Origin: Nitrososphaerota archaeon
Lineage (GTDB): Archaea > Thermoproteota > Nitrososphaeria > Nitrososphaerales > Gagatemarchaeaceae
NCBI GenBank assembly: GCA_027339745.1
Contig: DAHWNW010000003.1
Span: 1 to 64,000, forward strand
DNA: 64,000 nucleotides
Direction: 5' to 3'
Shown: positions 38,488-47,927 of the stretch, in pieces
Layout: every line of letters begins with the position of its first letter
Numbering within the stretch: position 1 is the stretch's first letter
Program-made: the position numbers and the translations under genes
The notes under the pieces: generated by a model
Seen by the model: the letters and a program-made list of their open reading frames with translations, nothing else
Told to the model about the DNA's origin: nothing
The model's database searches: none

Positions 38488-39294
38488 GTGAAGCCGAGGG
38501 CGGAGTTCGGCGTCTTTGGCGGGTCCGGATTCTACAAGCTCGCAGAAGGGACCGGGACCGTTGTCGTCACCACCCGCTACGGTAAGCCTAGTGGGAAGGT
38601 GACGCTGGCGAACATCGAGGGGCGGAAGGTCGCGTTCATTCCCAGACATGGAGTCCACCATGAATTCCCCCCGCACGAAGTCCCCTACCGGGCGAACGTC
38701 CTCTCTTTCAAGAAGCTGGGGGTGATTAGGGTCATCGGACCGAACGCCGTCGGCAGCTTGAAGGGAGAGGTGGCGCCGGGTGACCTCGTCCTCTGCGACC
38801 AGTTCGTCAACTTCACGTCGGGGAGGAAAGACACGTTCTACGACGGTCCGGAGACGACCCACGTCAGCACGGCGTCGCCCTACTGTCCCCAGATGAGGAG
38901 GGCGGCGGCGGAAGCCGCCGACGCCCTGGGGCTGAAGTACCACCGCTCCGGGACCGTGGTCGTCATACAGGGTCCCAGGTTCTCGACCAAGGCGGAGAGC
39001 AAGTTCTTCTCTCGTCAGGGGTGGGACGTCATCAACATGACCCAGTACCCCGAGGCTGTGCTTGCGCGGGAGCTGGAGATGTGCTATCTGAACATCTCCC
39101 TGGTGACAGACTATGACGCCGGTCTCGAGGGAGACCCAAGCGTGAAACCTGTCTCCCACGAAGAGGTGATCAGTGTATTCAACAGGAACTTGGAGAACTT
39201 AACTAGACTCATAGGCGAAACTGTGAAACGAGTCCCGGAGGAGCGCACATGCGACTGTGGTTCAGCGCTCCAGCATGCGAGATTGATCGCCTGA
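38488..39294 (+). CDS. mtnP: S-methyl-5'-thioadenosine phosphorylase
   Basis: FGVFGGSGFYKL, FIPRHGVHHEFPPHEVPYRANV, QGPRFSTKAESKFFSRQGWDVINMTQYPEAVLARE. Confidence 0.94.
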   Translation: MKPRAEFGVFGGSGFYKLAEGTGTVVVTTRYGKPSGKVTLANIEGRKVAFIPRHGVHHEFPPHEVPYRANVLSFKKLGVIRVIGPNAVGSLKGEVAPGDLVLCDQFVNFTSGRKDTFYDGPETTHVSTASPYCPQMRRAAAEAADALGLKYHRSGTVVVIQGPRFSTKAESKFFSRQGWDVINMTQYPEAVLARELEMCYLNISLVTDYDAGLEGDPSVKPVSHEEVISVFNRNLENLTRLIGETVKRVPEERTCDCGSALQHARLIA

Positions 39295-39824
39295 TGGGTA
39301 AGCTCGAGAAAGACATCAAGAGGGCGATCAGAAACATCCCAGACTATCCGAAAAAAGGAGTGGCGTTCAAGGACCTCACCACGCTTTGGGAGGATGGGAG
39401 TCTGACCAAGAGGGTCACAGACGCCATGGAGAGCAAGTGGGCGGGTGCCAAGCTAGACAAGATAGTCGGAATCGAAGCCAGGGGATTCATTGTCGGCGCC
39501 CCGCTCGCAGACCGCCTCGGCATAGGATTCGTCCCTGCCAGAAAGGTAGGGAAGCTACCAGCGAAGAAGGTGAGCGTGAACTATGAACTCGAATACGGCC
39601 GCCAGGGACTGGAGATGCACGCAGATTCAATCGCCAAAGGGGAGAGGGTGCTCATCGTCGACGACCTCCTTGCGACGGGCGGGACTTCGAAGGCGGCGGC
39701 TGCCCTGGTCAAGAAGCTTGGAGGGAAGGTCGTCGGGTTGGCATTTGTGACCGAACTTGCCTCGCTGAAGGGAAGGGAGAAGCTATCAGGGTACGAGGTA
39801 TTCACGCTATCCAAGTATGACTAG
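39294..39824 (+). CDS. apt: Adenine phosphoribosyltransferase
   Basis: IRNIPDYPKKGVAFKDLTTL; VLIVDDLLATGGTSKAAAALV PRPP motif. Confidence 0.95.
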   Translation: MGKLEKDIKRAIRNIPDYPKKGVAFKDLTTLWEDGSLTKRVTDAMESKWAGAKLDKIVGIEARGFIVGAPLADRLGIGFVPARKVGKLPAKKVSVNYELEYGRQGLEMHADSIAKGERVLIVDDLLATGGTSKAAAALVKKLGGKVVGLAFVTELASLKGREKLSGYEVFTLSKYD

Positions 39825-40551
39825 GTCGACGCCGGTGGGGGTGATCATAGGAACTGGGGTGACAGGGCACTTCGACCTCAGCAGACCCAAAAACGTGAAG
39901 TCAGCGTTCGGAAGCGTGACGGTGTACGAACAAGCGGCTGAGAGGTATGTGGTCATCCCTAGGCACGGAGCCGAACACAAGGTTCCTCCGCACGCGATCA
40001 ACTACCGGGCCAACATAGCGGCCCTGGAGCGCCTTGGGACGAAGGAGGTGATTGCGACCAGCGCCGTGGGCTCCATGAACAGGGGCTTCGTAGTGGGGGG
40101 GCTGGGCTTGGCCGAACAGTTCATTGATTTCACTAGGCGAAGGGAGGTGACCTTCTTCGGGGACGAGGTGCGCCACACGGACATGACCAACCCGTATAGC
40201 AGGCGGGTGAACGAGGCCCTTGCGTCTGCCGCGATGAAGCTTGGGGTGAAGCTGCGCGCCGGTCTAGTTTACGTCTGCACGGACGGGCCGAGGTTCGAGA
40301 CCGCGGCGGAGATCAAGATGTACAGGAAGCTTGGAGGCGACGTGGTGGGGATGACCGGGGTCCCAGAGGTCGTCCTGGCGAAGGAGAAGGGGATTGATTA
40401 TTCATCCGTGCTGGTGGCCACCAACTGGGCGGCGGGGATGCAGCCCGCCGTGAGCCACGAGGAGGTCTCAAAGGTGATGGAAGGTGCGGGGAAGCTGGTG
40501 AAACGGTTGATAGAGGGGGCAGTCAGGGGCCTGACGGGAGACGAACGATGA
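39817..40551 (+). CDS. MTAP-family purine nucleoside phosphorylase paralog (MTIP-like)
   Basis: VIPRHGAEHKVPPHAINYRAN, TDGPRFETAAEIKMYRKLGGDVVGMTGVPEVVLAKE. Confidence 0.9.
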   Translation: MTRSTPVGVIIGTGVTGHFDLSRPKNVKSAFGSVTVYEQAAERYVVIPRHGAEHKVPPHAINYRANIAALERLGTKEVIATSAVGSMNRGFVVGGLGLAEQFIDFTRRREVTFFGDEVRHTDMTNPYSRRVNEALASAAMKLGVKLRAGLVYVCTDGPRFETAAEIKMYRKLGGDVVGMTGVPEVVLAKEKGIDYSSVLVATNWAAGMQPAVSHEEVSKVMEGAGKLVKRLIEGAVRGLTGDER

Positions 40552-41777
40552 GAATCGCAGATGCGAAGCTGAGCAGCGAAGGGGAGAGGAATTTCCTATG
40601 GGCGAAGGCGCACATGGGGGCGCTCACCAATCTGGAAGAGAAGTATGCGAAGTCAAGGCCGTTGGAAGGAGTGAGGATAGGTGTCTGCCTCCATATAACC
40701 AAGGAGACCTCCGTTCTCATAGACGCCCTGCTCGCGGCAGGAGCGGAAGTGAAGCTGGCGGCGGCCAACCCCCTCTCGACGCAAGACGACATTGCGGCGT
40801 ACCTTTCCACCAGGACAGAAGTGTGGGCATGGAGGGGCCAGTCGGCGAAGGAGTACGCGTGGTGCATCGAGCAGGTGCTGGGCAGCAGGCCCCAGCAGCT
40901 CATCGACGACGGTGCAGACCTCCATGTAGCAGCTCACCGCGCTGAGGTCACGGGGATTGTCGGTGGATCTGAGGAGACCACTACCGGAGTGGTCAGGTTG
41001 AAGGCGCTGGAAGCGCAGGGAGGGCTGGCGTATCCGGTCATCGCAGTAAACGACGCCAAGACCAAGTTCATGTTCGACAACAGGTACGGGACGGGGCAAA
41101 GCACCCTGGACGGAATCATGAGGGCCACTGCGCTGCTCCTCGCCGGCATCAAGACCGTGGTAGTAGGCTACGGCTGGGTCGGCAAGGGCGTGGCAATGAG
41201 AGCCAGGGGGATGGGTTCGAGGGTAACGGTCGTAGAAGTTGACCCTATCAGGGCGCTTGAGGCGCATCTGGACGGCTTCGATGTGTCAGACATCGACAAG
41301 GCGGCTCCAGCGGGCGATTTGTTCATCACCACTACTGGGATGAAAGGCGTCATACCCTACGCGTCGATCGAGAAGATGAAAGAAGGAGCGATACTGTCCA
41401 ACGCAGGCCACTTCGACGTCGAAATCGACGTGAAGACGTTGCTGTCAAGGGCGAAGAAGGTCAAAGAGGTGAGGACGAACGTGGACGAGGTGACGCTCCC
41501 ATCTGGCAAGAGGGTATACCTGGTCGCGAAGGGGAGGATAGCGAACCTGGTCGCCGCGGAAGGGCATCCTCCCGAGGTAATGCAGATGTCTTTCGCTAAT
41601 CAGATGATGGCCGCCATCCGCATCCATGCCGACCATCCTAAGATGCAGAAGAAGGTCTATGGAGTCCCGCCTGAGCTCGAAGACGAGGTAGCGAAGGCTG
41701 CGCTGAAGTCCATGGGCATATCCATAGGCGCCATGACGAAGGAACAGAAAGAATACGCCAACAGCTGGGAGATCTGA
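40548..41777 (+). CDS. ahcY: Adenosylhomocysteinase (SAHH; SIHH possible)
   Basis: [54 protein letters not shown]-like, [20 protein letters not shown]. Confidence 0.95.
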   Translation: [409 protein letters not shown]

Positions 41778-41817
41778 GCTAAGGTTTAAACTGAAAGCGA
41801 AACCAACTCGCCCAGCC

Positions 41818-43521
41818 GTGACTGGAGACATGAATTCAGGGCGGGTGCTTGTCCTATGCGCCCTTCCTTACACCAACCAGGTCCCCCATATCGGGAACAT
41901 AGTAGGTTCCCACCTCCCAGCCGACATTTTCGCGCGTTACTGCAGGCTTAGAGGCGTTGAAACACTCTTCGTGGGGGCCACTGACGAGAACGGGACGCCC
42001 ACCGAGGTAGCTGCGCTCGAGCTTGGAGTGAGCCCGAAGGAGCTCACAGACGCCCTTTACCGCGTCCACAGGGACATCTATTCGTGGTTCGAGATATCGT
42101 ACGACATCTTCTCCAGGACTTCGAGCCCCACTCATCACAGGACGACGCAGGAGTTCTTCGCGAAGATCTATGATGAGGGGTATGTGACGGAGGGCGTCCT
42201 CCGGCTCCCTTACTGCGAGAACGACATGCTCTTCCTCCCGGACAGGTACGTGGAAGGGATATGCCCGATATGCGGCTATGAGCTGGCCAGGGGCGACCAG
42301 TGCGAAAAGTGCTCTACGCTCCTCGACCCGATTCAGCTGATTAAGCCTCGGTGCAAGATCGACGGGAGCGCCCCGGTCTTCAAGGACAGCAAACAGCTCT
42401 TCCTAGAGTTAGGAAAGGTGCAGGATAGACTCGAATCGTGGATAAGCTCAAGGGTTGCCTGGAGGGACCACGTCACATCGCTCGCGCTGGGTTGGCTGCG
42501 GGAGGGGCTCAAGAAGAGGTCGATTACCAGAGACCTCCGTTGGGGGGTGCCGGTCCCGCTCGACGGGTACAGGGACAAGGTGTTCTACGTCTGGTTCGAT
42601 GCACCCATCGGGTACATATCGGCCACCAAGGAGTGGGGGGAAGCGAATGGGAATCGGGACGCATGGAAGGGGTTCTGGACAGATCCGGAGACGCGAATAT
42701 ACAACTTCTTGGGGAAGGACAACATACCATTCCACACGATCTTCTGGCCAGGGATGCTCTTCGCTCATGGAGGGCTCAACCTCCCCTACGACGTAGTGGG
42801 GCTTCAGTTCTGCAACTACGAAGGAGACAAGATATCCAAGAGCAAGAATTGGGGGATATTCTGCGAGAACATCCCCCAGGTCGGCCTGGATCCGGACGTC
42901 TGGAGATACTATCTGGTCAGCATCATACCTGAAACCAGAGACACCGAATTCAAATGGGACGACTTCAAGAACAAGGTGAACAACGAGCTGGTGGCGAACA
43001 TAGGCAACTTCGTCCACAGGACTACCACTTTTGCCTGGAACAATTTTGGGGGAAGGGTGGCAGTTGAGCGGGCTAGCGGAGAGGAGGTGGAGCTTGTCCA
43101 CCGAGTCACCCGCCTGGGTGAGGAATCACTCGGCCTCCTCGGCGAAGTCAGGTTCAGGGATGCGATGACGAAGATACTGGCGATTGCCGACCTCGGCAAC
43201 GAGTATTTTCAAGGCAGGCAGCCCTGGAAGCTCGTGAAAGACGACATAGAGGAGTGCCAACAGGTCATCCACGCCTGCTTGATGGTGTGCGATGCCGTCG
43301 CCATACTGCTTCAGCCATTCCTTCCGGCTTCTTCGGCCAAGATCCTTGACCTTCTTGGCACCCCGGACAGGGGCCTGTCAGGCGTCGGAAAGCATCGAGA
43401 ACGCGTGATGCTGAGCGGAAAGCCAGTAATCCCCTTCAGGAAGCTTGAGGATTCCGAGCTCGAAAGAGCGAAGAAGCTTGCCACCAAGAGCAGACCGGTA
43501 AGCGACTACTTCAAGGGCTAG
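41818..43521 (+). CDS. metG: Methionyl-tRNA synthetase
   Basis: LCALPYTNQVPHIGN (HIGH), CPICGYELARGDQCEKC zinc, GDKISKSKNWGI (KMSKS variant). Confidence 0.96.
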   Translation: MTGDMNSGRVLVLCALPYTNQVPHIGNIVGSHLPADIFARYCRLRGVETLFVGATDENGTPTEVAALELGVSPKELTDALYRVHRDIYSWFEISYDIFSRTSSPTHHRTTQEFFAKIYDEGYVTEGVLRLPYCENDMLFLPDRYVEGICPICGYELARGDQCEKCSTLLDPIQLIKPRCKIDGSAPVFKDSKQLFLELGKVQDRLESWISSRVAWRDHVTSLALGWLREGLKKRSITRDLRWGVPVPLDGYRDKVFYVWFDAPIGYISATKEWGEANGNRDAWKGFWTDPETRIYNFLGKDNIPFHTIFWPGMLFAHGGLNLPYDVVGLQFCNYEGDKISKSKNWGIFCENIPQVGLDPDVWRYYLVSIIPETRDTEFKWDDFKNKVNNELVANIGNFVHRTTTFAWNNFGGRVAVERASGEEVELVHRVTRLGEESLGLLGEVRFRDAMTKILAIADLGNEYFQGRQPWKLVKDDIEECQQVIHACLMVCDAVAILLQPFLPASSAKILDLLGTPDRGLSGVGKHRERVMLSGKPVIPFRKLEDSELERAKKLATKSRPVSDYFKG

Positions 43522-43525
43522 GCGC

Positions 43526-44554
43526 TCAACCGCAGGACGGCAGCGCCTCGAGGCCATCCAAAAGCGAGGTGTCTATGTCGTCGTCGAGCACACGCCCCCC
43601 TAGGATCTTCGCAAGCGGGTCGTAGTCGTCATACTTCGTGACACCGAACCCCGAGGCTAGAACGCTGACCTGAAGCTGAGAAGAGCCAGAATAGTCGACG
43701 CCATACTCGACGTCTACCGCCTGGTTGTCGATGAGGGACCCGAACCTCCCTACCGCTAACCCCACTTCCTGGGCCGAGAGGCTAGTGTCCCCGTTCAGGC
43801 CGACGACAGCCCTGCATGCCTCTCTGGCGTTGGCAATCCTGCCCAGCGAGACCACCGCCCCCGCCAGGGCGTCCTCGGTCTTCTCCGCGCCACCGCTGCT
43901 GGATACGCCGAGGATGGAGTACCCGTCTCTGAGGACTGCACCAAGGAACTTGTTCAGGCCGACCGACTTCGAGCCTTCGGCGGAGCTCGCCAGGAGCGAA
44001 CCGAGCGCCCTTACTGCAGCCTTGTTGGCTGAATCGTAGAGGTTGGCTAGTGTCGACTCCTCCGGAGAGGAGTGCATCAGAGTATCGTTGTCCACGACTA
44101 CCACGCCCCTGGACGCGGCACGGAGCCGCCTCAGTGAAACACCGGCATGAAATTTCATCTTCTTCTCGAACTCGAATGGCATCACGGCGACGCCGACCGT
44201 CGTTGCCCCGCACTCCTGAGAGATTGACGCGACCACTGGCGCCAGGCCGCTCCCCGTCGCTCCGCCAAGCCCGGCGACCACGAAGACCACCTTAGAGCCG
44301 CTGACGGCCTCTCTGATCCTGCCATGGTAGGGCAGCGCAAGGCCACGGACGAGGGAAGGAGTAAGCTTCTGATCGATCGGGGATTGAATGTGGATGGCGT
44401 CCTTCGCGTCTATTGGTGAGAAGTCCTCGGCGTCGCAGGACACGTATGCATATCTGTCAACGAACAGCGGCTTCCGGCTGAGCAGGGAGACAATCCTTGT
44501 CCCGGCGCTTCCTATGCCGATTACGGTTACGTCGTCATTTTTTTGGTCGAACAT
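43526..44554 (-). CDS. Divergent FtsZ/tubulin-superfamily GTPase
   Basis: VIGIGSAGTRIV; VFVVAGLGGATGSGLAPVVASIS (tubulin signature-like GGATGSG); VGVAVMPFEFE. Confidence 0.85.
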   Translation of the reverse strand: MFDQKNDDVTVIGIGSAGTRIVSLLSRKPLFVDRYAYVSCDAEDFSPIDAKDAIHIQSPIDQKLTPSLVRGLALPYHGRIREAVSGSKVVFVVAGLGGATGSGLAPVVASISQECGATTVGVAVMPFEFEKKMKFHAGVSLRRLRAASRGVVVVDNDTLMHSSPEESTLANLYDSANKAAVRALGSLLASSAEGSKSVGLNKFLGAVLRDGYSILGVSSSGGAEKTEDALAGAVVSLGRIANAREACRAVVGLNGDTSLSAQEVGLAVGRFGSLIDNQAVDVEYGVDYSGSSQLQVSVLASGFGVTKYDDYDPLAKILGGRVLDDDIDTSLLDGLEALPSCG

Positions 44555-44683
44555 CTCTGGAGCGCAAACCTACAACGCACTCCACATAAACAAACCCAAC
44601 ACCGAATATTGTTGACGACAATGTAGTTTTTGTTTACCCTGAGGCGGTCTGTTCATGGGGAGGTCCGCCTGAGTCGTAGCAGA

Positions 44684-44974
44684 TCAGTCTTGGTTGACGA
44701 GCCGGTTCACCAGCTCGTCCATCAGGTGCCCCGAGCACTCGACCTTCACAGACTGGACGCCGGCCACGGTGAGGGCCGCCGCCCTGATGCTGCGGCCGAT
44801 GTCTACGGCGATAGGGCTGTAGGCCGACAGCGGCTGGAACTTCACAACTATAGAACCCGTGGCCATTTCTGACACGTCGGTGACGATGTTAAGCTCGCCG
44901 AATTTCCTCTTCGTCTCCTCGTCTATCAGCTCGCTGAGCTTGCCTTCTACCTGTCTGGAGAGTTCGCTGGGCAC
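44684..44974 (-). CDS. MIP18/DUF59-like protein, possible Fe-S assembly/maintenance
   Basis: 96 aa; GVQSVKVECSGH and TGSIVVKFQPLSAYSPIAVDIGRSIRAAALTVAGV. Confidence 0.6.
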   Translation of the reverse strand: MPSELSRQVEGKLSELIDEETKRKFGELNIVTDVSEMATGSIVVKFQPLSAYSPIAVDIGRSIRAAALTVAGVQSVKVECSGHLMDELVNRLVNQD

Positions 44975-45015
44975 GCTGGGTCACTCAGGTTTCGTGCGAC
45001 TATAAGGCCTTTGGC

Positions 45016-46425
45016 TTACCAATGGACTCTCAGGGTGAGCGGATGGGACGCCTTGACCTCGTCCACCTTCCCAACGCTGGTGTTCCTAGGCACCGAACCC
45101 AAAGTCCCCTCCTTCAGCTTCGAGTAGATGTCATTCAGGGCCGCCGCGTATTCGTCAAGCATCTCCTCGGGCTCTGACTCCGTTGGCTCGATCATGAGCG
45201 CCTCGTGGACTATGAGCGGAAAATAGACCGTCGGCGCATGCATGCCGAGGTCTAGGATTGCCTTGGCCACTGTCATGGCGCTCCCCGGGAGCTCCCCCTT
45301 GACCGAGACGACAGCTTCGTGCTTCCTGAGCAGCCCATTCCCATGGGATGCTGGAAAGGCGTCAGGGTCGAGGCTCTTCCACAGATAATTCGCCGCGAGG
45401 ACAGCCATGGAAGAAACGTCTTTCAGCCCTGAAGCCCCCAGGAGGCGGATATAGACGTAGGCTCGGAGGAGGACCGCTGAGTTCCCAACGAAGCCCTTCA
45501 GCGGGCCTATCGAACGCCTAAGGCCGTAGTCCAGGGAGTATCCCCTCTTCCCCTTCGTCACGACTGGGACGGGGAGATATTCCGCAAGCTTCCTGGTCAC
45601 CCCGACCGGTCCTGCGCCTGGTCCACCGCCCCCGTGGGGGGTCGCGAAGGTCTTGTGGAGATTCAGATGCACGACGTCGAATCCCATGTCCCCGGGGCGG
45701 ACCCTTCCAAGCAGAGCGTTCATGTTCGCGCCGTCGTAATACATCAGCCCCCCCGCCTCATGGACCGCGTCGCACACTTCCTTCACTTCGCCTTCGAAGA
45801 GCCCGAGTGTGTTGGGGACGGTGAACATCATCCCTGCCGTCCTTTCTGAAGCGAGGTCACTCACCTTGCTCGCACGGACCTGTCCATTGGCTTCAGATGG
45901 GACCTTCACTACCTTGAAGCCGGCCATGGCTGCGCTTGCAGGGTTCGTGCCGTGCGCCGAGTCAGGCACGAGGATCTCGTCCCTGGAGCCCCCTCCGTTG
46001 TTTCTGAGGAACTTGCGGATGATCAGGACGCCTGCGAGCTCCCCCTGGGCTCCCGCGGCTGTCGAGAGGGAGAAGCGGTACATCCCGGTGACCTCGCTTA
46101 GCGCTCGCTCGAGGTCATAGAAGATCGAAAGGATCCCCTGGACGCTCTCAGTTGGCTGCAAAGGGTGCGCCCCCTTCATCGAATCTGACGATGCGATCAT
46201 CTCCGACACCTTAGGGTTGTACTTCATCGTGCAGCTTCCAAGCGGATACATGCCGAGCTCCACGGAGAAGTTCATCTGAGAGAGACGGTTGAAGTGCCGC
46301 AGGACTTGTAGCTCTGAGAGCTCAGGGAGGTCGACCGAGCTTCTCCTCATCGACTCCGGGACGAGGGCCGCGGGGTCCTTGAACTTCGAGCGGACAACAG
46401 GGTCAGACGGGACCTCGTTCCCCAC
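45016..46425 (-). CDS. gcvPB: Glycine dehydrogenase (decarboxylating) subunit 2
   Basis: PLGSCTMKYNPK; HGTNPASAAMAGFKVV; HLNLHKTFATPHGGGGPGAGPVGV PLP site. Confidence 0.96.
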   Translation of the reverse strand: MGNEVPSDPVVRSKFKDPAALVPESMRRSSVDLPELSELQVLRHFNRLSQMNFSVELGMYPLGSCTMKYNPKVSEMIASSDSMKGAHPLQPTESVQGILSIFYDLERALSEVTGMYRFSLSTAAGAQGELAGVLIIRKFLRNNGGGSRDEILVPDSAHGTNPASAAMAGFKVVKVPSEANGQVRASKVSDLASERTAGMMFTVPNTLGLFEGEVKEVCDAVHEAGGLMYYDGANMNALLGRVRPGDMGFDVVHLNLHKTFATPHGGGGPGAGPVGVTRKLAEYLPVPVVTKGKRGYSLDYGLRRSIGPLKGFVGNSAVLLRAYVYIRLLGASGLKDVSSMAVLAANYLWKSLDPDAFPASHGNGLLRKHEAVVSVKGELPGSAMTVAKAILDLGMHAPTVYFPLIVHEALMIEPTESEPEEMLDEYAAALNDIYSKLKEGTLGSVPRNTSVGKVDEVKASHPLTLRVHW

Positions 46426-46489
46426 CCTCCCCGGCCTGCTCAGTTCCTTGATCAGTGGCTCGTCCCAATGAGCCTGTGAGAACTTCAGA

Positions 46490-47872
46490 CTAGACGGCCT
46501 CCTCGATCGCCAAAGCGAGCCTTTCTATATCATCCCTGGTGTGGACCTCGGTGACGCAGTAGAGCCCTGACTGGAAGCCCACCTCCCTGTGGGTGGGGTA
46601 CCCCGCGAGCACCCCCTCCTTCGCGAGCCTCCTGTATACCACTTCCGCCTTCGCCCTCTTGTATGAAACGACGAACTCCTTGAAGTAGGAGCCCTTGAAG
46701 TGTGGTGAGAACACCCCGTCTATGCGCGAAAGCCTCTTCGCCGCGAAGTGAGAGTTGGCAATCACAGTCTCTCCGAGCTTCCGGAAACCTTCCTTGCCCA
46801 GGAGAGACAGATAGCTGGCCGCGGCTACAGCCATCAACGACTGGTTGGTGCAGACGTTGGACATAGCACCTTCCCTGCGTATGTGCTGCTCACGCGTCTG
46901 CAGGACCATGGCGAACGCCTTCCTTTGCTGGTCGGCCACGGGAGTGGTGAGCCCTATGAGCCTCCCTGGCATGCTGCGGGCCAGCTTGATGTCCTTGGCA
47001 GCGAATATGCCCAGATGGGGCCCACCGTAGTTCATCGGGATGCCCAACGGCTGCCCCTCCCCTACTGCTATGTCGACGCCGTACGCCCCGGGCTCCCTGA
47101 CCAGCGACAAGGATATGGGGTCTACCCCTGCCACGGCGAGTGCACCAACACCGTGCACCATGGACGCCAAAACAGCAGCCTCATCCTCGATGACACCGAA
47201 GTAGTTTGGATTCTCGAAGTATAGGCAGGCGACGTCGTCCGATAGTTTCCTCTTCAGGTCATCCTGGTCGACCCGGCCCGTGGCGCGGTCGAAGGCTACC
47301 GTCTCAAGCCCCATGCCCATCGGCTCGGCGTAGGTCTGGATCACTCCCCTCCTCTGCGGACCGGTATTGGCCCCCAGCAAGACCCTGCTTCGCCCCGTAA
47401 CCCGCCCGGCCATCCTCACTGCCTCACCAGCCGCTGAAGCCCAGTCGTAAAGCGAGCTGTTGCAGGCCTCCATCCCGAGGAGGTCGCACATCAGGCTCTG
47501 ATACTCGAAGAGAGCCTGCAGCATCCCCTGGCTCACCTCGGCCTGGTAAGGAGTGTAGCTAGTATAGAACTCCTGCCTTGAAATAATCGACTCCACGGCC
47601 GCGGGGACGTAGTGGGGCCAAACCCCGCCCCCCAGGAAGCAGAGGGCCCTGGGAGGCGTCTTGTTCAGGCCGAGCCGCTCCTGGACCTCGCGCCGGACCT
47701 GATACTCTGAGGTGCCTTCAGGAATCCGGAGAGGTCGTTTGATTCTCAAACAATCGGGGATATCCGAAAAGAGGTCATCCAATGTGGCCACGCCCGCCTT
47801 CCGGAGCATCCTGGCAACGAATTCGTCGTCGAGGTTCGGTAGAAATGGATGCCGCCGGTGGGCGCCGCTCAT
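46490..47872 (-). CDS. gcvPA: Glycine dehydrogenase (decarboxylating) subunit 1
   Basis: FLGGGVWPHYVPAAVESIISRQEFYTSYTPYQAEVSQGMLQALFEYQSLMCDLLGMEACNSSLYD. Confidence 0.96.
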   Translation of the reverse strand: MSGAHRRHPFLPNLDDEFVARMLRKAGVATLDDLFSDIPDCLRIKRPLRIPEGTSEYQVRREVQERLGLNKTPPRALCFLGGGVWPHYVPAAVESIISRQEFYTSYTPYQAEVSQGMLQALFEYQSLMCDLLGMEACNSSLYDWASAAGEAVRMAGRVTGRSRVLLGANTGPQRRGVIQTYAEPMGMGLETVAFDRATGRVDQDDLKRKLSDDVACLYFENPNYFGVIEDEAAVLASMVHGVGALAVAGVDPISLSLVREPGAYGVDIAVGEGQPLGIPMNYGGPHLGIFAAKDIKLARSMPGRLIGLTTPVADQQRKAFAMVLQTREQHIRREGAMSNVCTNQSLMAVAAASYLSLLGKEGFRKLGETVIANSHFAAKRLSRIDGVFSPHFKGSYFKEFVVSYKRAKAEVVYRRLAKEGVLAGYPTHREVGFQSGLYCVTEVHTRDDIERLALAIEEAV

Positions 47873-47927
47873 TCCTCGGGGTCAAAAAACGCTTAAAATA
47901 AGAACGTAGCGCCGTTGGAAAAGTCCT

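Noticed and set aside
38392-39159. N-terminal extension of ORF 37975-39159 (-)
   Set aside because: Antisense of mtnP; aIF2-beta starts at 38391.
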